This document shows positions 1 through 10,240 of a stretch of DNA of 64,000 nucleotides, in pieces (the stretch's first letter is position 1; every line of letters begins with the position of its first letter). A program made the translations under genes and the position numbers. The DNA lies in contig JAGTTD010000010.1 of assembly GCA_018398585.1 (NCBI GenBank), positions 24,065,739-24,129,738 of the forward strand. Reading direction: 5' to 3'. Source of the DNA: Simmondsia chinensis. Taxonomy: Eukaryota; Streptophyta; Magnoliopsida; Caryophyllales; Simmondsiaceae. Below the pieces are notes generated by a model. The model saw nothing but the letters and a program-made list of their open reading frames with translations, was not told the DNA's origin and ran no database searches.

Positions 1-823
1 TTTTTAAGTGATATGACACGTTTTGTTTAAACTGGGCAATCCCACATCGAAACAAATGGATTTTTTTCGCTTCATTGTACTCCTATAAATAAAGGTGCTT
101 ATTTTGAGGTTTGGCATTCAATTTTGAAACAAGTCTTAGGGTTTCTAGAAATAGTTTCAGAGATCTAATTGGAGATAAAAATTTTCGTTGAAAATTTTCT
201 TTCTTCAGTTTAATATTTTTCGAAGCCCACCCTCCGGCCAGTTTGAGGTAATTGCGCAGAAGATCGTGGGGTCTGATGTAATTACGCAGAAGATCGCGGG
301 GTCTCGATTTTCTTGGTATTTTTTATTATTGGAGCAATTTCAGGTATTTTTAGTTTCACTTTTCTATTTATTTACTGTATCTGTCATTATGCCTATTTAA
401 CTTTATGTATTGTTATGAATGTATTAGGGTAAAAGGCCTATAGTTCTAAATTAAGAACTTAGATCTGTTGATTTAAATTATAAATTTAAGTCAGTAGATT
501 TAAAATTAAGAATTTTAAATCGACCCTAGGTTTATAGTTATGAATTCTAAACCTGTTCCAATGCGTTAACTTTATGAAAGTGGGGAGAATTTTTGAAGTT
601 CATTAGGGCAAAAGGTTTATAGAGATAAACCTATTCTTGGGAACTCTCGCACGTGAGGTGCCACGAAGCGTGACTTTCCTACCGGGGGCTTAGGTAAAGA
701 GAAGAGTATTTTACTCTAAGTGCTCTAATAGGTGCCTGTTGTTGTGACCATAGTTGAGAACTGTGAACTCAATAGTCGGCTTCAGAGTTTATTTTCCAGC
801 AAAATTCATATCTTTTCGCAACA
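1..823 (+). mobile_element. Ty1/copia 5' LTR, 3' part only
   Basis: This is the last 0.8 kb of a long terminal repeat cut by the window edge. It aligns by eye with 6466-7282, the end of the 3' LTR of the same element, and with the end of the solo LTR at 14609-16884. A TATA-like box (CTCCTATAAATAAAG) lies near 80-95, so transcription would begin shortly after it. The LTR ends in CAACA and is followed after two bases by a Met-tRNA primer site. Compared with the 3' LTR, about 1.43 kb of the 5' side lies outside the window. Confidence 0.9.
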
Positions 824-825
824 AT

Positions 826-840
826 TGATATCAGAGCCAG
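826..840 (+). other. Primer-binding site, initiator-Met tRNA type
   Basis: TGATATCAGAGCCAG directly follows the 5' LTR. It differs by one base from the usual plant copia site TGGTATCAGAGCCAG, which is complementary to the 3' end of initiator Met-tRNA and primes minus-strand synthesis. It fixes the LTR end and the + orientation of the element. Confidence 0.9.
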
Positions 841-2120
841 CCTCTGATTACATTCATAATGTACATGAATAGATATAATAAGATCGAAATAAATAGATTT
901 GCGAATTAATAAAATAGAGATTTTATTAAGAAAAAAATTGGTTTAATTTGACATATCGATTTAAATTGTTTAAATCGATAATGAATTAATGATTCATTCA
1001 GATGATTGTTCTTATTTCTTATTTAAATTGTTTGAATCATCAAATTAATTAATTGTTAATTAGATTATTTTAAAGTATCGATTTAAATTGTTTAAATTGG
1101 TTAAAAGATTTAATAGTTAACTAGGTTGTTTATAGTAACGTTTTAAATTGTTTAAATCATTGGTGACTTAATCGTTAATTCGGAACAACCCATAAATTTG
1201 CAATTATGTTGTTCGCATAATGAGATTATACGTCGGTCATGATTTATGAAATCAAACAAAATTGGTTTAATGAGATTAGACTCAATTAATTTTACAAAAT
1301 CGAATAAAATTGATCTAATGAGATTAGATTCAATTAATTTTTATAAAATTGGATAAAGTTGATCTAATGAGATTAAATTCAATATTTTTATATGAAATCG
1401 GATAAAAATGATCGAATGAAATTAGATTCAATATATTTTAAAATTAAATTTTTAATTTATAAAAAAAATTTGACGATGTCAGTATCGGCCCAATGCTGAC
1501 GTCATCACGTCAGGATTTTAAAAAAATTGAAGCTTTTTTTTGGAACGTGCATACGTCAGTAATGATTTACATAACAATTATTTTATTAATTAATTTTCTT
1601 TTAGAACGAGATAATTTATGTTGTAAATCAGGGTTATTTTAAATAAAAATTATTTGATATTATTTTATAATAAGATTCTAAAATAGATTATGAGATAGTC
1701 TAGGCTTGTTTTATTTTTAGAATAAGATTCTAAATTAGACTATTGGTAGTCTAAGTTTGTTTATTTTTTAGAATAAGATTCTAAAAATAGACTATGGGAT
1801 AGTCTAAACACAAAATCACTATTGATTTTAAATAAAATTATTTTAATTTAATTTTGGAATTAAAATTTTCAAAAGTAGATTATGTGATAATCTAAATTAA
1901 ATATTGGTATTGTTTTAATTAAAATTAATTAATTAATTTTATTGATTTGATTTTAGAATGAGATTCTAACACAAGATTATGAGATAATCTATACTGTAAA
2001 ATGATAGTATTTTTAAATAAATTAATTAATTAATTTTGGTTAATTTTTGAATAAGACTCTAAAGGGGATTATGAGATAATCTAGGTTATAAATGCAAGTC
2101 AATTTAAAAACCACTAGTTA
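841..2120 (+). repeat. AT-rich copia leader with three tandem arrays
   Basis: No open frame is visible. Three successive arrays can be read. Around 955-1190 the core TTAAATTGTTT recurs at 961, 1023, 1083 and 1143 (period 60-62 bp). Around 1220-1440 the core GAGATTAGA recurs at 1222, 1272, 1320, 1369 and 1418 with variants (period 48-50 bp). Around 1670-2090 the box GATTATGAGATAATC, a 6-bp inverted repeat around GAG, recurs with variants near 1686, 1738, 1789, 1873, 1975 and 2067, each preceded by AATAAGATTCTAA. In an intact copia element this interval would be leader plus the start of gag. Confidence 0.75.
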
Positions 2121-2760
2121 TAAAATCAAGTGGGAGCGAGGTTTCAATTGTTGTAACCGCACGGTCTCCATTACCAGTCTGGCAGTACAGTAGATCGATA
2201 GACCTCCCTGCGGAGGATGTCGGTTTGCAGATTATTGGGTTAGACTTTTTTTAGGATAAACCAAAGTGCAAGGAAGCAATGCAACCACGCTGCCGTGGAG
2301 TATTTCGTGTATTTGTATGGAGGTTTAGGTAATGGTTTACACTTGACTAGCGTGATACATTAACCTCCCCAAGGAGCTCTGTTGTGTCATGTTAGAGACT
2401 AAGGTAAAGTGGTGAGTTAATCATGTTTAGTAAGAGTTATAAGAAAACAGGTTAATTGAGAATAGTTCTCACCCGCACTAGCTTCGTGCGACCCCACTGC
2501 CGGGGAGTAAGCAGTGGTGTGTTTGGGTCGTCATTTTATGTATGATAGTACAGTTTGGTAGATATCTGACTTATTGTGTATGCTAAATTGAAAGAATATA
2601 TATCATTACATTATACATGACTCATATAAGGTTGTTACACAAATGTTTACATTTACAATATGTTTGATATGGATATGGCTGGCAAACTTCACTTGATTTG
2701 GAATAAATAATATACTCACGGGCCAAATTACTTTGCCTTGAAAAAATAAGTTAGACTTAC
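2121..2760 (+). other. Copia leader or gag interval, non-coding as read
   Basis: This stretch is richer in G and C than its surroundings and starts with AAGTGGGAGCGAGG. It holds short inverted repeats such as CCCTGCGGAGG and CCACTGCCGGGGAG, but no reading frame longer than a few dozen codons. From its position between primer site and zinc knuckle it could be structured leader RNA (packaging or dimerisation) or a gag region decayed beyond recognition. I do not recognise gag here. Confidence 0.4.
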
Positions 2761-3160
2761 TCACTATTCACAAGGGACCTACTAGAAAGAAAGGAAAGGG
2801 CAAGGTTGCTATTGTAGGAACCAAGTCCATGAGGAATTCAGCAAAAGATAAGTGTTTCTTTTGCAAGAAAACTAGGGCACTGGAAAAGAAACTACACTAA
2901 GTACATAGCTACTCTTCCTACAAAGACTGCTAAGCTATCTGGTGAAGGTGTGTTGATATCTCACTTAGTTGAGTCATTCGTAGTTGAGAGTCCACCAGTT
3001 TCCTGGTGGGTGGACTCAGGTTCAACTGACCATATCTGTAATATGTTACAGGAGCTCAGGCTAGGCTAAAGGCTTCACGATGGGTGTTGTACCTTATGGT
3101 CAGGGACAGTACACTAATAGTAGTCTTAAGTATAGGAGATGTTAGCTTAGACTTTAGTAA
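2761..3160 (+). pseudogene. Copia gag zinc knuckle and protease remnant
   Basis: The frame around 2850-2900 reads KCFFCKK and then, after a one-base shift, LGHWKRNYTKY. This is a CX2CX4HX4C nucleocapsid knuckle whose last Cys has become Tyr. Further on, 3003-3045 encodes SWWVDSGSTDHIC, the aspartic protease active site of copia polyproteins, with the catalytic Asp of DSG still present. Stops and shifts separate the two, and no continuous Gag or protease exists. Order and spacing fit a Ty1/copia gag-PR region followed by integrase. Confidence 0.8.
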
Positions 3161-3419
3161 TAGAGTTTTGTTTTTAAAAAAATTATTTATTTGTAGCTAC
3201 GCTGCACAGGAATTTGATTTCTTTATCTCGTTTTATGAATAATTTTTATTCAGTTGATTTTGATAATGAAAATATTAATATGAGAAATAAATTGTATATT
3301 TGCATATGTACATGAACAAATTTTTTATTCATGTTATTTCCTTATCAAAACTATAGTAATTGTTTAAATGAATCTAACGTAAGTTCACATGTTCAATCTT
3401 CAAAAGAAAACAACTTGAA

Positions 3420-3930
3420 AGGGATATTGCCTACACATGGCACCAATGTTTAGGTCACACTAATTCGAACAGGATCCAAGGACTGGTGAAAGATGGACTG
3501 ATAGTGGTTTTGCACTTGAGGTCATTACCTGTCTGCAAATCCTGCATAGAAAGAAAGATGAGCAAGTATGTCTTTAAGAGTAAAGGCAACAGGGGTGGTG
3601 GCTTGCTTGAGCTGGTTCACATAGATGTATGTGGACCAATATGTGTTCAGGAAAGAGGTGGGTATGAGTATTTAATCACGTTTACTGATGATTACTCAAG
3701 GCATGGATATGTTTACCTGGTTAGACATAAGTTGGAGAAATTCAAAAAAGCAGAAAGTTGAATTTTAAAAGCTATTAGGTAAACAAGTTAAGTCATTTCG
3801 ATTAGATAAAGGCGGTGAATATTTTTCGGGTGAATTTTTGGATTTCCCAACTGCAAATGAGATGAAATCTCAGCTTTCTGCTATGGTTACACCGCAGCAG
3901 AATGGGGTTGCACATAAAAGGAATAAGGAC
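3420..3930 (+). pseudogene. Copia integrase remnant
   Basis: A GAG-pre-integrase-like start (near 3418) is followed by an open stretch at 3486-3761 with the zinc-finger end (CKSCIERKMSK) and the core start LLELVHIDVCGP, which carries the first catalytic Asp, then FTDDYSRHGYVYLV. After a stop at 3761 the frame resumes with RLDKGGEYFSG (normally a DNGGE-type motif, second Asp kept) and ends QQNGVAHKRN. Copia integrases have AERRN at that point, so the third catalytic residue, Glu, is His here. IN before RT is the Ty1/copia order. The enzyme is not functional. Confidence 0.85.
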
Positions 3931-4081
3931 GATTTTTGCTAAAGTTTTATAATTTAAAAGATTTTTTTTTAAAAATACAATACAAAATACTTAGAGAAGC
4001 ATTTTGCAAGTAAGCTAAAAAAAAATAATATTAAAAGAAAATGACAATAGTTCTAAACAGCTAGACACAACTTAAGATATA

Positions 4082-4294
4082 ATGGATGCATTGGATGCAC
4101 CTACTAATAGGAACGAGAATGTTCCAGGTACACGAAAGCTTAGGTGTGGTGGGAGGATTGTCAGGACACCTGACAGGTTCATAGCAGGAGCCTTAGTGGT
4201 TGACCGTGGCATTGAATCTGGTCCTTTTAGCCACATTAAAGCAATTAAGTGTTCTAGTTTTGTGCAATCGGTTGCTCAAATCATGCGTGTATAA
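4082..4294 (+). pseudogene. Copia integrase-RT linker remnant
   Basis: This 70-codon stretch contains GGRIVRTPDRFIAGA, which resembles the R-S-G-R-x-x-x-P-x-R-F/Y-I linker between integrase and reverse transcriptase in copia polyproteins. It ends with a Phe-Val-Gln-Ser-Val segment that resembles a part of RT just upstream of the catalytic box. Most of the RT fingers and palm between these points is missing, so an internal deletion of several hundred bases is likely. It is followed within 40 bases by the RT catalytic region. Confidence 0.6.
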
Positions 4295-4299
4295 ATGAT

Positions 4300-5024
4300 A
4301 TTAAGAGAAAGTATTGACTTTCTTAGTGTTATATGTCAACAATATACTACTCATTAAGAATGATGTAGGGGTGTCATTAGTTGTAAAGGTTTGGTTGTCA
4401 GGATAGCTCGATATGAAGGACATAGGAGAAGCCAGCTCCACTCTTAGGATTAAGCTTCTGCGAGGTCGTAAGAGTAGGATGTTAGGTCTCTCTCCAGCCA
4501 CTTATATTGACAACATGTTTTCAAGGTATAGCATGAAGTCCCTCTCTCTTTTGAGTAGTGTTCTAGGACACCTCAAAAGGAGGAGCAATTAATAAATATT
4601 CAATACGCTTTGGCAGTGGGAGCCTCAGGTATGCCATGTTATGCATGAGACTTGATGTCTGCTATGCTATAGTATAGTATGCAGGTGTTATGCTAATCTG
4701 GGTTCAATGAACTAGGTGGTAGTGAAGTATTTTCTCTAGTTCTTGAGAAGACCTAAAGATCATTTGCCGATCTTTCAAAGTGACGAGCTGGTTCTAGTTG
4801 GATATATTGTTTTAAGACTTCCAGTTAAATTAAACTAATAGACGTTCGACGTCTGAGCATATCTTTACCCTTGGAGTGGGAGCCATTAGTGAGAGGAATG
4901 TCATGCAGTATTGTATTGCTGACTTCACAATAGAATAATTGTGCTCATTAAGGGTTAGGCTCAGTAGACCTTTGGTTCAAACTTAAAAGGGGTGAGTATG
5001 GACTTTGTCATAAATTGGATTTAG
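4300..5024 (+). pseudogene. Copia RT C-terminus and RNase H remnant
   Basis: A frame reads TFLVLYVNNILLIKNDV at about 4311-4361; in active copia RT the box is YVDD followed by ILLIGND. Both catalytic Asp codons are now Asn (4338-4343, G to A in each). Then DMKDIGEASSTLRIK, GRKSRMLGLSPATYIDNMFSRYSM (4410-4535) and traces of the YASAVGSLMYAM motif follow, all typical of the RT thumb. From 4620 to 5020 decayed RNase H-like sequence is broken by several stops. Confidence 0.85.
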
Positions 5025-5038
5025 GACAAGTGGGAGAT
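5025..5038 (+). other. Polypurine tract of the copia element
   Basis: ACAAGTGGGAGAT immediately precedes the TGTTAGGAGC start of the 3' LTR. A purine-rich run of the form AAGTGGGAG directly before the LTR is the usual plus-strand primer of plant copia elements. Confidence 0.8.
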
Positions 5039-7282
5039 TGTTAGGAGCAGTGTCCTGAAATCCAGATTTATTCTGGATATATCGTTTTAATTAATAAATA
5101 AAATTGAAGTTCTAGTCGTTTCCCCTTTAAATTTGCACATGTGAGCATTTATACTGCATGTGATTTTCTTTTGGGAGACATCCATGAGATGTCCTCAGAC
5201 TACAATTTACAAGTTTGTTCGCTTATGAGACTAAGCCACAGATAGACTTGGAACAAATGGTATGGCTTGTTGTTTGAAAGACTCGTAGTCGAAGACAAGT
5301 TTGGACCACTTGTGTGTTAAGATTGTAAAGTGACACTTTATATGACTTGTTTTGGTCATGCGGATGTGGATCCAAAAGTGTTAGGTTAGTGTGTTTAATA
5401 AGATTGACACACTGAGTTGGGCCATGTGGGTTACTTATTTCTAGACTACTATCGGAGATGAGTGATTCACGTTGTATTGTTTGAACGATGACTCTAAATC
5501 CTGAGAGTAATCTGGACTTGCGCATGGAGCGTTAGTTACTCCGGTGTACTATAAGTAAGGTCTAAACAAATGACTGAAATCCCACGTACTCTGGGTAACG
5601 GCGTGAAATGTGACAAGGATTAGGTATTCAATAGGGAATCTACAGTCTCTTATGATATACAAATGTCCCCTTAGTTGATTTGCAAATATTTTAATAGTTC
5701 AGAAACTTTGGGCAAAGTATTCTAAGTGTTTGACATTTGGAGTTTATATTGTGAAAATGTTCAAGTATAAATGAATTATTCAGTGAAGGACGAGTCAGTA
5801 ACTAATAGAGAAGTCGTGAGAAGGATAATGGTAGTGGTTATATTTATCCTTTGTCATGGACATCGAGTGGAGGGGTTGTTGTCATCAATACAGTCTATTA
5901 GGGAGATATTGAATAAATAATTTACGTCTAGAGTGCAGTAAGATTTATTTAGTGGAATTAAGTCCCATTAAATGGCAATTAAATTATTACATGAGATGAT
6001 TAATTTAACCCATTTGGAGCTAGATTTAAATTGTCCCTGAGATCCCTGCGCAAGCCTCTGTATTTTATTGCCATTGGAAAAATATTAAAGAATTCATGAA
6101 ATGAATTATTTATTCATAAGATGGGTAAATTAATTTTTCCAAACATTATTCATGAGATGAATCAAAATTAAAAATTATAAAATAAAATAATTTTGGAAAA
6201 TTAAAATTTATAAGATGGAGTTTTTACATATGGGAAACAAAGCAAAAAAAAAAAAAAAAAAAAATCAAAATCGCGTGTAAAACAGGTCGCAATCCGCCCA
6301 AACTAAAACGGACGAACAAGCGTGCGACACGTGCCGTGCACTGGGACGTCTACTATGGGTATCCACATCGCCACCCGGGGATGAATCACGCGAAGACACG
6401 TGGCACGCGCTCACATGCCAGAGCACGCGTGAGCTTGACCATGAAACGCAGCGTTTTAGTTGCTTTTTTAAATGATACGACGCGTTTTGTTTTAAACTGG
6501 GCAATCTCACATAAAAAAAAATGGATTTTTTCGCTCCGTTGTACTCCTACAAATAGAGTTGCTTATTCCAAGGTTTGGCATTCAATTTTGAAACAAGTCT
6601 TAGTGTTTCTGGAAATAGTTTCGGAGACCTAATTGGATAGAAAAATTTCCGTTGAAATTTTTCTTTCCTCAGTTTAATATTTTTCGGAGTCCACCCTTCG
6701 GGCAGTTTGAGGTAATTACATAGAAGATCGCGGGGTCTTGATTTTCTTGGTATTCTTTATTATTGGAGTAATTCCCGGTATGTTTTTCTTTCTTTCTTCT
6801 TTTAGTTTCACTTTTCTTACAGTATCCGTCATTATGCCTATTTAAGTTTATGTATTATTATGAATGTATTAGAGTAAAAGGCCTATAGATCTAAATTAAG
6901 AATTTAGATCTGTTGATTTAAATTATGAATTTAAATCAGTAGATTTAAAATTAAGAATTTTAAAAAGACCGTAGGTTTAGAGTTATAAATTCTAAACATG
7001 TTCCGTTGCGTTAACTTTATGAAGTAGAGAGAATTTTTTAAGTTCGTCCCAACGACCGGTATTAGGGCAAAGGGTTTATAGAGATAAACCTATTCTCGGG
7101 AACTCTGGCACGTTAGGTGTCATGAAGCATGACTCTCCAACCGGGGGCTTAGGTAGAGAGAAGAGTCTTCTACTCTAAGTGCTCTAATAGGTGCCTATTG
7201 TTGTAACTATAGTTGAGAACTGTGAACCCAATAAGTGGTATCAGAGTTTATTTTCCAACATAATTCATATCTTTTCCCAACA
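5039..7282 (+). mobile_element. Ty1/copia 3' LTR (about 2.24 kb)
   Basis: It starts TGTTAGGAGCAGTGTCCTG and ends CCCAACA. The whole length aligns by eye with the solo LTR at 14609-16884, and its end aligns with 1-823. The U3 part contains ACGT-core motifs (ACACGTG at 6327-6333, GACACGTGGC at 6395-6404) and a weak TATA box near 6547 (CTCCTACAAATAG). A run of about 20 A lies at 6245-6264. The base sequence following the LTR (CATCT) should be the target-site duplication, but the other end is outside the window. Confidence 0.9.
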
Positions 7283-8150
7283 CATCTGAAGTAGCACTGA
7301 TAGAATGAAGTTGCCCAATCTAATGATAACTCCCCTTCTTAAGCACACCCTGTAATTACTTCCCACTGATCAGCTGTAGATGTCATTGCTCCTTAATTTC
7401 TTGCAACTGAAGCTGTTGGCCATTCCTCTCAAATGACACAGTCAAGTGAGTAAAATCAAAGAGCCAAGGGCTGATGGTCTTCATCCTATCAACCCCTAAG
7501 ACCATATCACAACCTCTTAGACTAAGCACTATGCTCAAAATTATGCCCTTGCATCAGCCACTTAAAGTTCTTGCATTTAGTCTGTGTCAGGATGGAGTTA
7601 CCACCTGCTACTGTAACTGCCAGAGGAGTGGTTTTAATCAACTCCTGCCCAACCATCCTTACAATCTTGGGATCTGCAAAGCTATGTCTACTCCCGCTGT
7701 CTATCAAAATCCGTAGAGTCTTATGTCCTGCTTCTCCCTTGATTCAAATGGTGTTGTGTGAACCACTACAAGTCAAGGCCTTGACAGAAATCACAATCTC
7801 ATCTTCATCAAGCTCCTCCAATTCCTCTTCTATACTTTGTCTACTCCCGCTGTCTATCAAAATTAGCAGAGTCTTATGTCATGTTTCTCCCTTGATTCAA
7901 ATGGTATTGTGTGAACCACTACAAGTCAAGGCCTTGATAGAAATCACAATCTCGTCTTCATCAATCTCATCCAATTCCTCTTCTATACTCTGTCCACTCC
8001 CACTATCTATCAAAATCTGTAGAGTCTTATGTCCTGCTTCTCCCTTGATTTGAATGGTATTGTGTGAACCACTACAAGTCAGGGCCTTGACAGAAATCAC
8101 AATCTAATCTTCATCAAGCTCCTCCAATTCCTCTTCTATACTCTGTCCTG
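7283..8150 (-). pseudogene. Chromovirus-like protease, triplicated N-terminus (element A)
   Basis: Read on the minus strand, this is a retropepsin region of a Ty3/gypsy element. The active site ILIDSGS is kept and is followed by FADPKIVRMVGQELIKT and, near 7490, a CDMVLGVD-like end typical of gypsy proteases. A 153-bp (51-codon) segment holding an acidic linker, ALTCSGSHNTIQIKGEAGHK and LIDSGS is present three times in tandem: the phrase AGTCAAGGCC recurs at 7771, 7924 and 8077. Sequence to the left is cut by the copia LTR, so RT and integrase are absent. A C-homopolymer lies at 8168-8181. Confidence 0.8.
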
Positions 8151-8321
8151 GGTCAAGTTCATTTTTACCCCCCCCCCCCCCTCTTCTTCAGCTGCAACTA
8201 TTCTAGAGGTTGACATGAAGTATTTTGGATCACATTTATGCCTAAAGAAACAACGCTGATTGCACTTGAAACAAAGCGTCTGAGACCTCTTTTCTTCCAA
8301 ACACAAGGGCCTATTATTTGC

Positions 8322-8669
8322 CTAAAAAGACTTGGATGTTGAAGCTCCAACTAGTGCAATTCTTCGCCTCCGAACTTTAGGAGTGGCCAAAACCATGCAC
8401 TCTACTTTTCTTGCCTTAGAGTGAGCTCGAGACGAAGATGTAGGATCAAAAGCCTTAACCATATTCTTGATTTTTGGCATAAGTCCACTCAAAAAACTCG
8501 AAATATAATAAGCCTCCTGAGCTTCTAGATACACTATCAACATCCTAGCTCTTAGACTCTCAAATTTGGACATATATTCCTTTATAGTTGTTGTTTGAGT
8601 CACCTTATTGAAATTATCCACAATATCACTGATATCTTCATCCCCGTATCTTTCACATAGTTCTACCAA
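8322..8669 (-). pseudogene. Chromovirus-like Gag core remnant (element A)
   Basis: The 115-codon frame starts MVELCERYGDEDISD and continues with a Q-T-T-T-I-K-E-Y-M-S-K-F-E motif, SFLSGLMPKIKNMVKA and basic residues. This is the second half of a plant Ty3/gypsy capsid domain, as also seen in elements B (35714 downward) and C (51340 downward). The zinc knuckle expected downstream is only visible as CFKCNQRCFFRHKC-like sequence near 8225-8275. Frame breaks separate it from the protease. Confidence 0.8.
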
Positions 8670-8699
8670 AAACTCAGGTCATGAAATTGCAGGATTGCT

Positions 8700-9344
8700 A
8701 AGCACTAAGCTATAATACCACAATTCTAATTCACCATGCAAATAAACAGAGGCCAGCTCTGCCTTTTCAACCTTAGCAATGTTATAGAAATGAAAGTACC
8801 TTTCTCATTTCCTAACCCAAGATTGTGGCATTGCTCCATCAAAAGGCTCCAAGTCCACTCTTGGCTATCTAAATCCATTACTACTTGTAGTCGATGCACT
8901 ATCTCCGCTATCATGAGGTCCTAGTGGAGGAGTCGGATCCGGTGGTCCAACTTGTTGGCTTGTTCTGAACAGTTGGCTTGCTGGAAGAAGAATACTCTCT
9001 CCAACAACTGGAATCTGCCTTTGCACTTGCTGCTGTAATCCTACCAGCTGCTGTGATTGCATCTCAAATCTCTGTGATTGTGCTTTAAACTTCCTATCCA
9101 TGTCTCTCATCATTGACAAAATCAAATTCATCATCTGATCAATCTGATCAAGTTGATTACTACTTGAATAAGTTCCAACTACAGTAGCAGCACAAGTAGC
9201 AATGTTATTAGCAGCATTGGAAGCTACAGTAGCTCGCGTAGTCATAACTCCTACCATCCGCTGATTTCTTATGTCTGGATAGGATTGTGAACAATTGAGG
9301 AAAGAATCGAATAGATAAAGCTTGGCAAATGCGAATGCCATCAA
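8700..9344 (-). pseudogene. Chromovirus-like Gag N-terminus (element A)
   Basis: The 159-codon frame at 8865-9344 contains an alanine-rich stretch, a Gln-rich coiled-coil-like segment (MRDMDRKFKAQSQRFEMQSQ, then QQQVQRQ) and a Pro/Gly/Asp-rich end. The segment 8700-8864, in another frame, encodes capsid sequence (WTWSLLMEQCHNLG, normally a PxWxRR-type region). The same layout precedes the capsid in elements B and C. Its start lies about 50 bases from the primer site, which fits the first ORF of the element. Confidence 0.7.
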
Positions 9345-9382
9345 ATTGAAGCAAAGTCAATCCGATTGTATGCAAATCTCAA

Positions 9383-9395
9383 GCTCTTATACCAA
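9383..9395 (-). other. Primer-binding site of element A
   Basis: On the minus strand TTGGTATAAGAGC directly follows the LTR. It is one base off the initiator-Met site TTGGTATCAGAGC and shows that element A points to the left. Confidence 0.75.
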
Positions 9396-9396
9396 T

Positions 9397-9755
9397 TGTT
9401 ATGAATCAAGATCAATCTTGATTCATAACCTAGGTTTGTAGACTTTAGATGAGGGAAAGAAGTGAAAGGAGATGAGAATTCGAGACAAGAGAAAGAATCC
9501 AAAGATGTTTTTATTGATAAAATGATTATTACAAGAGATTGAACCATTAATACTAATTCTAGATACCATGCATCAAGACTAACAACCAAACGGCTCTAAC
9601 TAGCTTAGCCACCAAACTGACCACCAACCGACTAAAGAAAGTGAAAACAACAACCAACACAATCGCCTTTTCCGCAAAGGGACAATTGAAAAGCAATTGG
9701 ACTAAAACAATGTAAAAGATGTTCCTTGTACATCAAAAACACTCCAAGCATAACA
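9397..9755 (-). mobile_element. 5' LTR of chromovirus-like element A
   Basis: The LTR reads TGTTATGAATCAAGATC at its left end and GCATAACA at its right end, 359 bp, the same length as the two 360-bp LTRs of element B. It shares with them the purine-rich block (GAGATGAGAATTCGAGA) and the Gag-proximal start. No matching 3' LTR is in the window, since the element is cut at 7282. Confidence 0.75.
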
Positions 9756-9756
9756 G

Positions 9757-10240
9757 CGAAGTCCCCTAGTTCTAAAATGATTTACCCCATCGTTAAGGAA
9801 ATGACTCAGGCAAACTCCCCCAGCCATAAAATGACTTACACCATCATTAAAGAAATGACTGAGGTGAAGTCTACCAATCCTAAAATAATTTACACCGTCG
9901 TTAAGGAAATGACTGAGAAAAAGTCCCCCATTCCTAAATAATTTACACCACCATTAAGGAAATGATCGAGGCAAAGTCCCTCAATCCTGAAAAGGCTTAC
10001 ACCACCATTAAAGAAATGACTGAGGCAAAGTCCCCTAATTCGAAAATGATTTACATCGTCGTTAAGGAAATGGCTAAGCCGAAGTCCCCTTAGTCCTAAA
10101 ATGATTTATGCCACTATTAAGGAAGTGACTAAGGTGAAGTCCCCCAGTCATAAAATGATTTACGTTGCTCTTAAATAAATGACTTGGGTGACGTCCCCCA
10201 TTCCTAAAATGATTCGTACCACCATTGAAAGAAAGATCAG
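9757..10240. repeat. 54-bp minisatellite, about nine copies
   Basis: Consecutive units share AAGTCCCC, then CTAAAATGATTTACACC, then TTAAGGAAATGACTGAGG. Unit starts at 9758 and 9812 give a 54-bp period. Since 54 is a multiple of three, the first units form an open frame (9726-9941, + strand) with an 18-residue repeat of the type KSPxxKMIYTIVKEMTEA; a TAA in unit four ends it. I know no protein family with this repeat. It may be a non-coding satellite that happens to be open. Confidence 0.85.

Noticed and set aside
826..840. TATCAGAGCC and TGGCGCC boxes as parts of tRNA genes
   Set aside because: They are short primer-binding sites next to LTRs; no cloverleaf or internal promoter boxes are present.
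6265..6632. Two overlapping open frames on opposite strands in the copia LTR
   Set aside because: They lie in the GC-rich U3 block of the LTR, vary between LTR copies and contain no domain.
7571..8053. 160-codon + strand frame with repeats
   Set aside because: It is the antisense shadow of the triplicated protease segment of element A.
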